Source: Latrodectus hesperus
Taxonomy: Eukaryota > Arthropoda > Arachnida > Araneae > Theridiidae
Direction of reading: 5' to 3'
Assembly (NCBI GenBank): GCA_037975125.1
Contig: CM075850.1
Span: 128,500,293-128,564,292 of the forward strand
Length of the DNA stretch: 64,000 nucleotides
Positions 39,401 through 52,023 of this stretch are shown piece by piece. Every line of letters starts with the position of its first letter. The stretch's first letter is position 1. The translations under genes and the position numbers were made by a program. Below the pieces are notes generated by a model, which worked only from the letters and a program-made list of their open reading frames with translations, ran no database searches and was not told where the DNA came from.

Positions 39401-40300
39401 TAAGACGTTGCCAGTTTGAAATCATAAGCTAAAATATCTATGAATTTTAGATGAATGAATTGAATTAAAATTTGCATACTTAAATATAATGTAAAAAAAG
39501 AGTTGTATTAGAAAAATGAAATATTAGTGGGAAGCATTTATGTACAAAAAAATTAAGTATATTGAATATTTGTAAATACATTATTTTTACTTTATATGAA
39601 TGTTTTAAATATGAAATGTTGTATGGCTCTCACAAATATACTAATATAATTTGCAAACACTTGGCTTGCGATAAGACAAATTTTTAACAATCGTTTTTAG
39701 GTACCAGTGTGAATATTGCAACAATTTAACAGAAACTATGTTAACAAATCAACAATGAGCCAAGCTTATTTTCCAGGTCTTACGAATATTTCGGTTTATA
39801 AGAGTATTTAACTGTTTCATTTGTGGCTTACAAGTTTACCTTTGTAATTTACTATAGGGTTTCTATTTGAATCATAAAAACTGAATTTTTCTAGTTATTA
39901 GTTTAAAATCCTGTTTGTAATAATCAACAGTAGTTTTTATTTACCATGCATTTTTGGGACACATAGTGAAATAAGTTGAGGATTAGAATCAAAAGGAAAT
40001 AGCATTTTTCTGTGATTATTTTAGCAGAACTCTAATGAACATAGGTATACATTTGCTTTGATTAATTTCTCCATTTAAAAAAATGTGATGTACCATTTTA
40101 TTCTCAAGCAGTTTAATATCAAATATTGGAATCAAAAAGCGCACATTAAATTAAAATAAATTTACCAATATTTGAAATATTAATTAATTGCTTAGTGTTT
40201 AAGAGTAAAAAATCTAATTTAAGATTTTTAATTATATTCATTTGAAATAGTACCCGATATTAAAAACACAATTAAGTAACACTTTTCGAGAGGAGGGTTT
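36475..40300. other. A+T-rich DNA, presumably part of the first SoxF intron
   Basis: It lies directly 3' of the SoxF donor on the minus strand. No continuation of the HMG box (the expected PFVEEAERLR or YKYRPRRR type motifs) was seen on the minus strand. Confidence 0.5.
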
Positions 40301-40307
40301 TTTGTTT

Positions 40308-40313
40308 ACTTAC
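40308..40313 (-). other. 5' splice donor inside the HMG box of SoxF
   Basis: On the minus strand the coding frame reads through ATG TTG G and then GTAAGT, a full donor consensus. Reading on gives Lys and a stop, so the open frame ends artificially. The known family sequence continues past this point with about 40 more HMG residues, which requires splicing here. Confidence 0.9.
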
Positions 40314-40944
40314 CCAACATTTTGCTGAGATCTGCGTTGTGTAAGTCCGGGTTTTCGTCCGCAAGTCGCTTCCTTTCGACTTTGGCCCACACCATGAAGG
40401 CATTCATGGGTCTCCTGATCCTTTGCTCCTGGTTGGCGCGGCCACCCTTTCCGGTTGCGGGCGGCACTTCCACGGGGGACTCCGCCGCTGCCGCCGCCAT
40501 GGGCGACGCCACACCGTCCCCGCCGCCGTGCACGGGTGAGCTCCCCGGCTCCCCTGGGTTCACCGCTCCGTCCACACCGTAGCGCCCCAGCTCCGATGCA
40601 GCCGGACTCTCCATGGACGCCAGATCCGCAGGGGCGGAGTTAATCCTCGCGAGTCCATAGGCTCCGTCCGGTAACCACGAGGCCGTCGATTCTTCAGACA
40701 CTGCATATTGTACCATTCCCGGATAGTCCCCTTGCTGATGCTGCTGAGGAGGCCATCCTCTGGCATAGGGAGATCCCCCGGACAAGTAATATCCGGCTAC
40801 CGGACTGCCCTGTTGCTGCCTGGAAGTGCCCGGACTGCCGCTGTAGTCGCGAGGATAAAGTTCCATCATTCCTGACATGGGGTCCTGTGGAGGGTACGGA
40901 GACCCCGGATCGTTGGGGGGTGGTTCCTGCTGGTAAGCAGCCAT
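40314..40944 (-). CDS. SoxF: SoxF-group HMG-box transcription factor, first coding exon (partial)
   Basis: This is a 5' coding exon of 210 codons plus one base. Residues 1-170 are rich in Pro, Gly, Ser, Gln and Ala and look disordered. The HMG box begins near residue 175 with [12 protein letters not shown] and continues through [19 protein letters not shown]. The [13 protein letters not shown] opening and NPDLHNA-LSKMLG match SoxF (Sox7/17/18, fly Sox15) better than SoxB, C, D or E. HMG boxes of this class bind the DNA minor groove at ACAAT-type sites, so a nuclear regulator is expected. The exon stops inside the box at G|GTAAGT (last exon base 40314), splitting a Gly codon in phase 1; an intron in the box is known in SoxF genes. 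I chose the ATG at 40944 because its context (GACACCATGG) is strong. An in-frame ATG at 40971 has a weaker context, and the frame stays open to 41121 without another ATG. The remaining box and C-terminal region must lie on later exons that I could not find. Confidence 0.93.
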
Positions 40945-41440
40945 GGTGTCTTCTAGTAAGAGAAGATGCATAAACTCGACCACGCTAACATAGAGCAAAC
41001 TCTCCTGAGTGCAACAGGTACGACTGGTTTGGTTTGTCCTGACTGATCCTTTGCTCTCTCTCGCTCTTTCGGTTCCCCTGCTTTTCGCGATGAGAGTGAC
41101 GTCGACAAACTTTTCAACCAATGGGAGGCCTCCATCCCATCTCCTCTACTCCAGGTGAGTGGAAAAGTTTCACTCTCATCTTTTGAAGTGTCTTCGATTT
41201 CTCAAAAGAAAGCCCTTACGTAGGTGGCTGTTTTCCGAAGCGAATCAGCTGCTTAACGGGCATATCACTCGCATGGAGGGGGAGGTGCAGCCACAGAATG
41301 TGTCAGTAACTAACTTGCATCTTATTTCCAAGTCTTGTGCGGAGATCGTTTCGGCATTAGGGTGACATAATTGAATGGGTGGCGAAGGAATGAGCTTCGA
41401 TTGTGGAAATATCGGCAGACAATTAAAGTCCACACTTGAA
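40945..41440 (-). promoter_or_regulatory. SoxF 5' leader and probable promoter region
   Basis: This GC-richer stretch lies immediately upstream of the SoxF start codon and contrasts with the A+T-rich DNA beyond it. On the minus strand it contains an initiator-like TCAGTC at 41041-41046, a GAGA-like run of GAGAGC motifs just upstream, a TGACGTC-like CRE half at about 41096-41103 and an inverted CCAAT (ATTGG) at about 41117-41122. No TATA box is obvious. The true start site is not determined. The upstream part of the Sox open frame (40945-41121) has no further ATG in good context and is more likely leader than protein. Confidence 0.45.
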
Positions 41441-41444
41441 TGCT

Positions 41445-44000
41445 CTTATATGTAGATAAAATATTCCTATTGTACTTTTACTTTATTTATTCCTGTAATG
41501 TATTAAAATAAATAGCTCAAAATCGGAAAATGGGTTTATAGCCAATGTTGTTTCTGATAAAGCATTTCACTCAAATAAAAATCATAATTATTTTTCTTGT
41601 TGCTGTAATAAAATTGGAGACCGTCATATAATAGGCAGCATCAATTTATTCGTGGTCTTTCGATTTTTCAAGTATTTTGAAGTACTTAAATAGTCTGGAT
41701 ATAAACTACAAAAAAACACGTGAAATAATTGAGTAATATTCAATAACAATTATATAAACTGCGTGTGTGATTTTCCTTTTATAAATAACTTTTCATTTCT
41801 ATAATTCTTTATTTCTTATTAAAAATCAATGTGCTGAAATGTTACCATAATTGTGTTAACTCTCCAATTCATTTCATATAATATATTTTCACATAAAATA
41901 TTTCAAGAATAGAATCTTAAAAAAATTATGAATTCCTTGCACGCAAAATAGTTTATAAATCAAAAAGTATTTAAGCAAAATGGATGTTTATTCCTTAACA
42001 TCTTTATAATTATAATCTGTATTTTATTTAGAATATATATTTATATATATATATATATTCCAATTTAAATTTTTTTAATAATTTAAAGTTTTCAATACAT
42101 GAATTTTTAAAACAATGTATAAATTTTTTTATTAATATTACAATACTGTTTCTTAAATAAAGTTATATAATTTCTTATTTGAATTTTAAATTGGTTGAGT
42201 ATTTTATAGGTTCCAAAAGCAAATCATAACAAATATCACAAAACTTTTTCATAAAATAAATAGCCTCGAAAAAATTTAAACAAATGGTTTTCTCAATTAA
42301 AAACTTAATCAGTCTAAATATTTTCTTTCGCTTTATTATATCTATCTCAATAAAATTTTTATTTATAAATTTCTGATCAATAATTTCCCTAGATTAGGGA
42401 ATTATTATATTTATTTTCGTATAATATTTTAGCAAATGTAAATCAGCACTTCTTTCTGTTATAAAAAAGTATGCGTCATAGAAACTACAAATACTTGTAA
42501 TTAAATCAATCAAAATTATCATTTTTTTCTTAAAATTAAATAAATTGAAGGGGCTTTTTTAAATTTTGATCTTAAAATAAGTTATGCAATAACAAATGAA
42601 GAATAGCTTTGATAGATGAGAAATTCAAGCCATTTAAGATTAGTATCAACTTTGAATTTATTTCATTGAAACATAAGTCGTTTAAAAAAATTCAATTTTA
42701 TATTATGTATTAAGTCTATTGAACTAAGTCTTAAATAAAGTATTACATATTTTTAAATTTTAAAACCAAGGAACTAGCTTTATTAAAATGTTATGATTCA
42801 ATGAACTGATTTATATATATTGATCTATAGGCAAGTAAAATATAATATATAAATTTTTAAATCAATTCTGTGAACAATTGTAGAATATAGTGTAAACGAT
42901 CGATTTAATATATAATCATAATGAGAGATATTCTGTTGTCAACATATCACGTTGAAATATATCATCACAGTATTTGATCAATCAGAGAACTTAGTAAAAA
43001 AGTTAAGATAAATATATTTAATTTATATAAAATAAATGAGTTATCAAATATTTTCTCCTTCAATACGTGAAAGTAAAATTGAAATCTTTGGGCAAAATAT
43101 TGATTCTAGAGAGTATAATATCTAAAATGGAGAAATTCTAATTTTTTCTACCGAAGAATAGATGAGAAAGTATTGAATTCAATTTACATCCTTTCTAGAG
43201 GAAATTTGTAATATATCATTTTATCAATATCATTTTGTAAAATTATCCCACCGAAAATAATTAAGTAGTTTGTTTCTTTTTTATTTAATTTAGAAATACA
43301 TCTTATATTATAACCATTAAAAAATTTTAAAAATATATTAACTGCAGTAAATTTTCTTCTTTTGATCTTGCTGATATGAACTTTATTGAAATTGAAATTT
43401 GGAAATAAATTTTATGATGTAGAAAGTTATTATTATTGTACCACAGAATTGCATTTTTTTTGTTTGACGGATACTATTTTGAATGATTGTTATAAATAAC
43501 AGAAAATGTTGAAGTTAAGCATACATCTTATTCATTTTTTGAATATCTGATTGTGATTGCTTTTAAGAGTGTGATAAAGTTTTAAAATTCAAAATTGATA
43601 TTATGTTGATACCGTTACATAGGTGTGAGAGGCTTATCAATACTTATAGATATCGTAATTTTTTTTCTTATTTTTATTACTTTATCATTTTAAATAATTG
43701 GTATAAAAAACTTTTTATACCAATTATTAATCATGTCAATCACCTCTTAAATTTATGTAGCCAAAAAAAAATAAAAGTAATTTTATAAAATGAGGTGTCT
43801 GCAATATTATATAAATACAAAAATATTTTCTTAGGGTATAATTTATCATATTTATGATATAATTGACTATCAGAAGCTAATGTTTTTTCTAATTTTCTAA
43901 ATAATAAAAAGAAAAGAAAAAGAAAATACAAGAAAGAAATATAAAATAGAATGTAAGCAATAATATTATTTTTTAATTAAACGGACTCCAATAATTTTCA
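41445..44000. other. A+T-rich DNA upstream of SoxF
   Basis: No gene recognised; holds the 43693 palindrome. Confidence 0.55.
43693..43728. repeat. Perfect inverted repeat, 17-bp arms, 2-nt loop
   Basis: AATAATTGGTATAAAAA is followed by AC and its exact reverse complement. Confidence 0.92.
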
Positions 44001-44001
44001 A

Positions 44002-44140
<139 letters not shown>

Positions 44141-44237
44141 AAGTAATAAATACACAATAATAAAGTAGGAACTACAATACATTATAGGAAATATAGCCAG
44201 CGAAAAAGCAGCTAAAGAAATATTTACCAAAATAAAT

Positions 44238-44811
44238 AAGATAAAACATGAAAAATATGGAAAGCCAGAAATATGAAATTGGAAAAATACTAAAATATAC
44301 GATGCAAATGACAAGAAGAAGGCCTAGGGACCACGTCTTCATCAGGAGGGAGATGGCCAGCTATGAAAAATGAACACTCTTTTCTGGCATGCTCGAAAGA
44401 CAAATGTCTAAATATCTTCAAGCAATTACCCCTAAGAGTATTAAAAGAACTTAGTTAAAATATTAGAATAAATATATATGCAGAAAAGTAAAAATACTCA
44501 CAATAGATGAAACATACATATTGTAGAAAAAATAAATACAGTAGAAAATATAAAACAAGTGGTCGAAATATTTGGTGTAGGGTGTTTATCAGTATATGCC
44601 ATTTATCTTTTTTAGAATAGTTGAAGACAGCATAATGACACAATCGAAAATTCATAATATCTTTTGGAGTTCCTCTTGAAGAATCACAACCTCTTGAAGA
44701 ACGCAAAATCCTTGTCTTGTAGGTAGATACATAATTTTGGCCCTAGAAAATACCAAGGTCAGCAAATCAGATTGAATTTATATATTAGAATAGTAGGAGA
44801 GTCGCCAAAAG
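44238..44811 (+). repeat. Left inverted arm of the Penelope-like element
   Basis: This segment is the reverse complement of 47274-47642 with mismatches. The match is interrupted by about 165-200 extra bases near 44540-44720, which the right arm lacks. Inverted terminal copies are one of the known arrangements of Penelope pLTRs. The outermost part (AAGATAAAACATG) matches the far right end, and the innermost part (AATAGTAGGAGAGT) matches near 47282-47300. Confidence 0.85.
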
Positions 44812-44879
44812 TAAATTTGAAATTATAATAAAGAAATATGGCCAGGAGTAATTAAATTCAAAAAGTTAATGTGGTTTAG

Positions 44880-46850
44880 AAACATGTAGTAAATTTGAAA
44901 TTAAAATGTGTTAAAGGGGATTTAAGCTTAAGTTATGTATAAACTAAAATGCATAAATGTAGGTGTTTTCAGGATTTACTTCTAAGAACTTCAATGCTTG
45001 GGTGGCCCTTCTGTTGTTGTAAAAAATACGCATTACTTCAATCTTACAAGCGATTCCCTACTTCTTACATATTTTAAAATAAAATTAATTGGAATATTAT
45101 TATTTTTAGGTGAGCTAATAGGTGTTTAATTTGATTTTTAGTAGATTCATAATTGTTACAGATACTATAAATGCGATTAAGTTTATTAATTATAACGTTT
45201 CTGTATATTTTTAAAGAAATATTTGAGTTTTAGGAAATTAACTTATTAACATGAAAATTAAATTGATTTGTTTTGTCGAAGACATCAATATATGTAGTAG
45301 AATTATCAATAGTGATACATAAATCCAAAAATTCTGTTTTAGTATCAAATAAATTAGTTTTAATTAGAGAAAGTTCTTCAGGGTAAATAGTTTTAGAAAT
45401 ATCCTCAAATTTTAAATTGTTGAAAATAATGAAATCATCTATGTATCTGAAAGCAAAAGGATATTGATAAAAGAAGTATTTTTCAAAATAATGTAGAAAT
45501 AAATTTGCTAGTGTGCTAGAAAAGTTGGATCCCTGTAGAATTCCACAATTTTAAATAAAAATATTTTCCCTGTTAAATATAAAATTTATATAAATACACA
45601 TTTTAACTAAATTGTTCCAGTATTCAAAATTATTATTTAATAAGTTTCTATAGTACTGATAATAAAGGTGTAGTACATCGTTTAATTTATCAATGGGAAA
45701 AAGGTCTTTAAAGTCAAAAGAATTATTACAATAAATACAATTTTTTGATAAAAAATCCAAAATAGGTTTATTATTAATGATTCAAGTGGTTTCTGTTTTA
45801 ACAATATTGTCTAATATAATATTAAGAAATTTAGCAAAAATGATTCCAGCTTTATTCATGTATGATTTAGTGCCACAGGTGATAAATCTAAGCTTTATAG
45901 GAATTTTGTGAAATTTAGGAATGACTCTTAAATAAGGAAACTCTAATTTATAGTTGTTAATATTTAAAAGTTTATAAAACCCAATGATTTTTTTATTAAT
46001 GATATTAACTGTGGAGTTTAAACGTTTATATGTGCTGGAATTTAATGTCTCATTATCAATTAAATCTAAATAAAATGTCTTACAAAAAATGCCTAATTAT
46101 TAGAGGCATTATCTACTGGCGTAATGATGAAGTTATCTTTTAGATTATTAATGACTGGTTTTAATAGACCAAGCTTAATACCAGGAAATGTTAAATTATT
46201 AACAAAAATAAATTCCTTAATTTTATTAAAAAGTTTAGACTTCCAGACTGTAAAATACTCAATAGGTGTATTATAAAAAATTTGAAATTTTAAAGATTAA
46301 TGAATCAATATTATGTGTGCAAAATTACTTCAATTATTTTAAATCTATTTAGTTGAAAACTGGTCTATATTTAGTCTCTTTATTTAATATTTCTTTTAAA
46401 TTAGGGTCATTGACAATGTTTAAATCACCTGTAATAATATGACCGAAATCAGGGTTAATAAAATTTTTTAAATCATTATTATGACAAATACATTTAGAGC
46501 TGAGGAGATATTTTTGTAAAATATCTTAATATAAAATATCTTATTATAAAGACTTTACGTCCGAAAGGAATATGATAAGAAAAAGCAAGTTTAACAATAA
46601 TATCTTCTATGGGAAAAACATTATACAAATCATTAACAAAACTGTTTAATTTAATATTATCAAATTTTGGATGTTGAAATTAATAGTGAAATAATGTAAT
46701 CTAATATTTTCCTTAATTTTAATTTTATTATATCTGTATTTAAATAGGTCATAAAATAAAATCTGAAAATACTGGTTGTTGAAATTTATATCGTTTAAAC
46801 ACGAATATAAAACTTTACAATCACTATCAGTCAATTTCATTATAAATACT
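44880..46850 (-). pseudogene. Reverse transcriptase of the Penelope-like element, broken
   Basis: Open stretches on the minus strand form an RT when read in order. First is KLTDSDCKVLYSCLNDINFN (46840-46780), a connecting region, then a segment with FINPDFGHIITGDLNIV near 46420-46480. Next come the fingers and palm with SFDFKDLFP at about 45695-45718, QGSNFSSTLANLF at about 45495-45535 and RYIDDF at about 45432-45449, followed by a thumb-like tail to about 45100. The aspartates of motifs A and C survive, but there is a stop between motifs A and B and several frameshifts. The RNA-copying activity is therefore lost. Confidence 0.75.
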
Positions 46851-47039
46851 TTACAAGGGAGCCAATTATAAGTACTTGAGAAGGAAGATTCAAAATTATA
46901 AATTTTACCAAAATAAAACTCAAAATTATTTTTAAGATCTATTTTATTGTAAGATTTTTTTAATTTTCGTCCACATCTTTTAAATCTTTTAGTTTTATAG
47001 TAATTATTGTGAAAAAATACAAAGGAATTACTATTAGAA

Positions 47040-47273
47040 TAGTGCCATTAAACAATTCATTTAGACCGAAAGGAGCAAGAGATTTTAAATTTATGATAAA
47101 CCTATTTTCCTTCATAATACGTATATCTGTATTAGGTTCGGTGTCTATAATACTAATAATAGCGTTATTAAAACTATTAATTTGAAAATGATTGAATTCA
47201 AGATTAAATTATTTACTGTCACAGTTTTTAATATTGGACTTGTGTAAATTAATGCGCATATTTAAATGCGGAT

Positions 47274-47280
<7 letters not shown>
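47040..47280 (-). pseudogene. GIY-YIG-like endonuclease remnant of the Penelope-like element
   Basis: Minus-strand translation gives LNMRINLHKSNI, a stop-containing linker, then IIDTEPNTDIR and ENRFIINLKSLAPFGLN. The last part resembles the C-terminal half of GIY-YIG modules attached to RTs, which end in a conserved E-x-x-(W/F)-I-x-x-L-x-(T/S)-x-x-P-x-GLN pattern. The glutamate is present. The GIY and YIG motifs themselves are not recognisable, probably because of decay. The position upstream of the RT supports the permuted Naiad-type layout. Confidence 0.65.
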
Positions 47281-47768
<488 letters not shown>

Positions 47769-47769
47769 G

Positions 47770-50050
47770 TTAAAAATATTTGTTGTAATGAAAAAATTAG
47801 AAAAGTTTATTGGAAAAATAAAGTTTTAATTTTAATTTTTAATAATGTCTTCATTAAATACGCAGTTGAAAAACATGCTTTGAATTAAAAATTAAAAATT
47901 TATTCTTTATTTGAATTCCCTAATTTTTTCGTCAATTCAATGTAAAATCTAATTTAAAAATATGTATTAAAACATTTCAAATTCTTCTGTTATAGTATAC
48001 TCAAATAATATAATTAAATTTTATGATACTCTTTTTTATCCTAATTTTTTTGCAGATTGAATAGAAATATTTTTATCAGTCATTTATATACAAATAATAA
48101 AATGCTCATTGTTCTAAAAGTAGCTTTTCAGTGTTATACAATTAGTTCTGATTTTGATAGTTAAGTACTAATTTTAATAATTAAATAATAAATTGTGTAA
48201 TTTTAAATATTTTTTGTTATTATTTAAAAGTAATATTTAAATGATCTATTCGAATTATTATTTCTATTAAACTAATATTGCTTAGCAATATTCTAAATAT
48301 TGCTTAGCATAAAAGAGAAAATTGAATACTATGTTTTCAAATGAACACAAGCAAAATAAAATACAAATTTCAACTGAAAATTTACGTCAATTTTGATGTA
48401 ATTTTAAGACAAAAACTTTAGTTATTGAATGAGCAAATGAAATTATCATATGCAATTCTTTCCATGATTATTTAAACATAAAATATAAGTAATTGGTTAT
48501 TTTTACAGGCTTAAAAATGTTGCTTTTTTATACTGTTAATAAAAAAGTATGTTTCAAATATTTTTGATAAACAATTTCAAAATTAAAAATAATAACTAAT
48601 TTTCCAGAAGCATGATTTAATCCAAAATTTCTGAAAACCTGTATTAGTTTTGTTTAATGATTTATTGATATACAAAACACTAATTTATGAGAAGTCATTG
48701 CATAAAAAAGTGATAAAATTTAATTAAAAGTTTCCCCTAAACTTATCATGTTGTAACGTACAGGATAATTTGATATGTTTATAGAAAATCTTGAATTAAT
48801 TTCTTTCATTTTTAATCTTAATCTTAATCTATTCTAAAATCTTGATCTTGATTTTATATCATTTTTCAATGACAATACGTAAAAAGTAGGATTTTTACTT
48901 TATACGTATTTTCATTGAAAAATTAACTTTCTAAGTTTCTTTTTTAATGAGTGGATATTTAAAGATCTTTATCTAACTTTATGAGAAATATAATTAAATG
49001 CATTTCAAAATAAAGTTATTCCCTTTCATGTTTATACATAGGAATGGTACTTTATTTTATATTAATGAAATATTATTTTTGATATCATTATTGAACCTAA
49101 TACCACTTAATATTAGGGATTAATATTAATAAAAACTTATTAAACACAAATAAGAATAAAGTTATCATGATTTTTATCTTCTTAGATTTAATTGATGACA
49201 TTTATTCCTTTGATTTTCAAGATTTTATTAGAAATATTTTCGTGGATAAATTATATGATATTTTGATATTTTATTAGAAATATTTAACAATTTATATTAT
49301 ATTTTCAATGGCGATACATTTTCTGTTGAAATTAATATTATTTCTTCTTCTTTATTGGGTTTGAAAGTCAAGGTTCCTTGGCAAAATCATTTTGTATATC
49401 CAAAATATCTAGTGTATAATATACTAAAATATTTATAATTCCTCTACTTTTTACTATTTTTCATAATTTTTTTTCACATTATTGCAAGAATTTTTATGTT
49501 TTACAAATGTCCTCACATATTTCAAATATATTAGTGATCTTATAATTCTCAATTTCAAAACTTTGCAGAAATTTCTAACTTTTACCCTGAAATACTAATT
49601 TTAATAAAAATTTAAAACAATCTTTTTTAACCTGCATTCCTTGTTATTTTTATTAGTGAAAAAAATCCTTATTACTCTCAGTGATATTTATGATAAATTT
49701 GCTTTAAATGATAATAAATTAACGTTTTGAAATTAGGATATCTCAATGATAAGTTTTAAAAATATTTACTTTTTATTAATTAAAAGTTCATTTTTAAAAT
49801 AATTATAATAAGAATTCGTGTAAAATTTGCTATAATCTTAATGACAATGAAAACAGCTTAAATACTTATACAACAATATACCAGATATTTTTTAATCAGT
49901 ATTTAGCAAGTAGATCACAGGGCTTATAATTATGTTATTAAACTATAAAAGAACACAGAAAAACTTTAAAGGTTTTATAAGAAGCTTGAAAAAGTTATTT
50001 ATTATAAAGGTCTCCTTGTAATAATACCAGGTAAAATAAGCTAGATATAT
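47770..50050. other. A+T-rich non-coding DNA between the two retroelements
   Basis: Nothing recognisable. Confidence 0.6.
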
Positions 50051-50056
50051 TGAACT

Positions 50057-50330
50057 TGAAGCAATAAAGCTTACAAAGTTCGCATTTTAACTGAAGCAAT
50101 AAAGCTTATAAAGTTCGCATTTTTGATAATTTTTTATTCGCACACAACACACACATAAATGTAACTACAGAAATACACGTATCAAAACGAATACATAATC
50201 ACAGCTAGACTTCTCCGGCGTGAGCGGTCTTTTTAAGAGCAACATTTTTCACCGCACGCGACAACAGCGGAAGTTGAAGTCGTAGTAGTTTTTTAAACGC
50301 CACAATTGTGTGGCTGGCTTTGTAGCCACA
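50057..50330 (-). repeat. LTR 1 of the Gypsy array
   Basis: The 274-bp LTR begins TG and ends CA. It has two tandem copies of a 35-bp unit (AAGCAATAAAGCTTACAAAG...) at the left end, whereas the other LTRs have three; the length difference from them is exactly 35 bp. On the minus strand it follows the G-rich polypurine tract, so it is the original 3' LTR. Confidence 0.92.
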
Positions 50331-50344
50331 GACCCCCCCCAGTG

Positions 50345-51140
50345 TCACAAGACACGACAAACGGTCTGGAAGGCGGACTCGACGATCCGACCTGGTTCTG
50401 CAAAATCGAGAATAACCTTAATTTTATCGGGTAGCGGCTGTGTTTCTTCTTTAGAGACTAAATGTCCAAGAAATGAAAGTTGAGAGACACCCAATTCACA
50501 TTTTGAGGTGTTTAACTGTATTCCATAATCTCTTAATCTTTGAAAAATCTGGCGCAAGTGGGATTCGTGTTCATCGTGATCGTGTGAGAAAATCAGAATA
50601 TCGTCGAAATATGCAAAGCAGAATGGTAAATCGCGTAAAACTTCATTAATGAATCTTTGAAAGGACTGTGCAGCATTACAAAGGCCAAAATTTAGAAAGG
50701 GAAATTCAAATAAGCGGAAAGGTGTGATAATTGCAGTTTTGGGGATATCTTGCTCAAACACCGGAATAGCATGATAAGCGCGAAAAATATCTAATTTTGA
50801 AAATATGTTTTTTCCGTGCAGCGCGTGTGAAAAATCCTGTAAATGAGGTATTGGGTATCGATCAGGTAGGGTTTTAGCATTTAAACGGCGATAGTCGCCA
50901 ACCGGACGTATAGCTCCGGAGGATTTCGACACAACGTGCAAAGGGGAGGCCCATGGACTTTTTGAAGGCCTACAAATACCTTGTTCGACCATGAATTCAA
51001 ATTCCTTTTTGACGGCGTCAAGGATTTGAGGAGGCAACCGTCTAGGACGACTGTAGATGGGCGGCCCGGTGGTTTCAATATGGTGCACAGTAGAGTGCTT
51101 AATTTCTTTAAAGTGTGGAGTAGGACTAGTAATTTCCGGG
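50345..51140 (-). pseudogene. Copy A: RT fingers/palm joined to the polyprotein C-terminus
   Basis: The open frame carries the RT N-terminal half: [50 protein letters not shown] (motif A), [13 protein letters not shown] (motif B) and [11 protein letters not shown] (motif C, two catalytic Asp). It runs on to FLGHLVSK and ILDFAEP. Instead of continuing into KTVKDLRAF it jumps to [15 protein letters not shown] and stops near the polypurine tract. This palm lies 3' of its own thumb and RNase H, so it is displaced by the permutation. Confidence 0.87.
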
Positions 51141-52023
51141 AAGTAACATTACTGTCGGGAAGGGAAATCTTGCGTAACTCGAGAGAGCAGGTTCCTTGTA
51201 AAAGGGAGTTGAGCTCATCATCACTGTCCTGTGACTTGGCTAGATCGTTATAATCGATACGTGATGGTACCCGATTGATTCAATTCTTGAAAGTGCATCT
51301 GCTACAATATTTTTGGCGCCTTTAACATGTTGAATATTGGTCGTAAACTGAGAAATGTAATCTAGCTGTCTATTTTGACGTGGAGAAGCCATATGGGATT
51401 TCTGACGGAAAGCGAAAATTAATGGTTTATGGTCTGTATAAACAGTGAATTGTCTACCTTCAAGCATAAATTCGAAATTTTTAATAGACGAGTAAACGGC
51501 TAGAAGCTCCTTATCATATGTACTATACCGCTGCTCCGTTGATGAAAGCTTACGTGAGAAAAATCCTAATGGTTGCAGGTGATTATCTATAACTTGGTGT
51601 AGCGCCCCACCAATGGCAAAATCAGATGCATCCACACACAATACCAACTCTGATGCAGCGGAAGGATGAGCCAAGAGTGCGGCATCAGCAAGTTGCTGTT
51701 TGGAGGCAAGGAAAGCGTTTTTGGCTTCCAGAGATGACGCAATAGACCGTTTATTATTCTTTTGTACACCTTTGAGGTATTGAGTAAGGACTGATTGTGT
51801 CTCAGCTGCCCGAGGCAAGAAACGCCTGTAAAAATTTATTAAGCCTAAAAATGCACGCAAAACTTTGACAGTTTTAGGTTCTGCGTGCATGAAAGTGGAC
51901 TTTTGTCCATGTCTTGAAGCCGGTGTCGGTTGTAAGCGACGCATGCTTTCTTTCAGAGTTTCGACAAAGGCGCTGGGAGTGGCATCTGGTGATTTTACTC
52001 CAAAGAACTCCCCAGGAAGTCCC
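51140..52023 (-). pseudogene. Copy A: integrase C-terminal fragment fused to RT thumb and RNase H
   Basis: Reading on the minus strand, about 46 residues from LPGEFFGV to KSTFMH resemble the C-terminal part of Gypsy integrases. They run straight into AEPKTVK...RAFLGLINFYRRFLP, the RT connection/thumb, and then a complete-looking RNase H with LCVDASD, YDKELLAVY, YTDHKPL and NIVADALSR, which holds the expected acidic residues. A 1-bp deletion near 51273 relative to copy B shifts the frame just after RNase H. In a normal polyprotein this segment follows the RT palm; here it precedes it. Confidence 0.85.

Noticed and set aside
40322..40582. Plus-strand 86-codon open frame over the SoxF exon
   Set aside because: Antisense shadow of a GC-rich coding exon; the minus strand has a clear HMG box.
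40945..41121. N-terminal extension of SoxF to position 41121
   Set aside because: The open frame has no ATG there (the codon at 41121 is TTG); the best start context is at 40944.
44310..44345. CTGATGA core suggesting a hammerhead ribozyme in the Penelope-like arms
   Set aside because: CTGATGA with a GAC-GTG-GTC hairpin is present, but the following GAAA and stem III are missing on the same strand (CCTA instead); the nearby GAAA is on the other strand.
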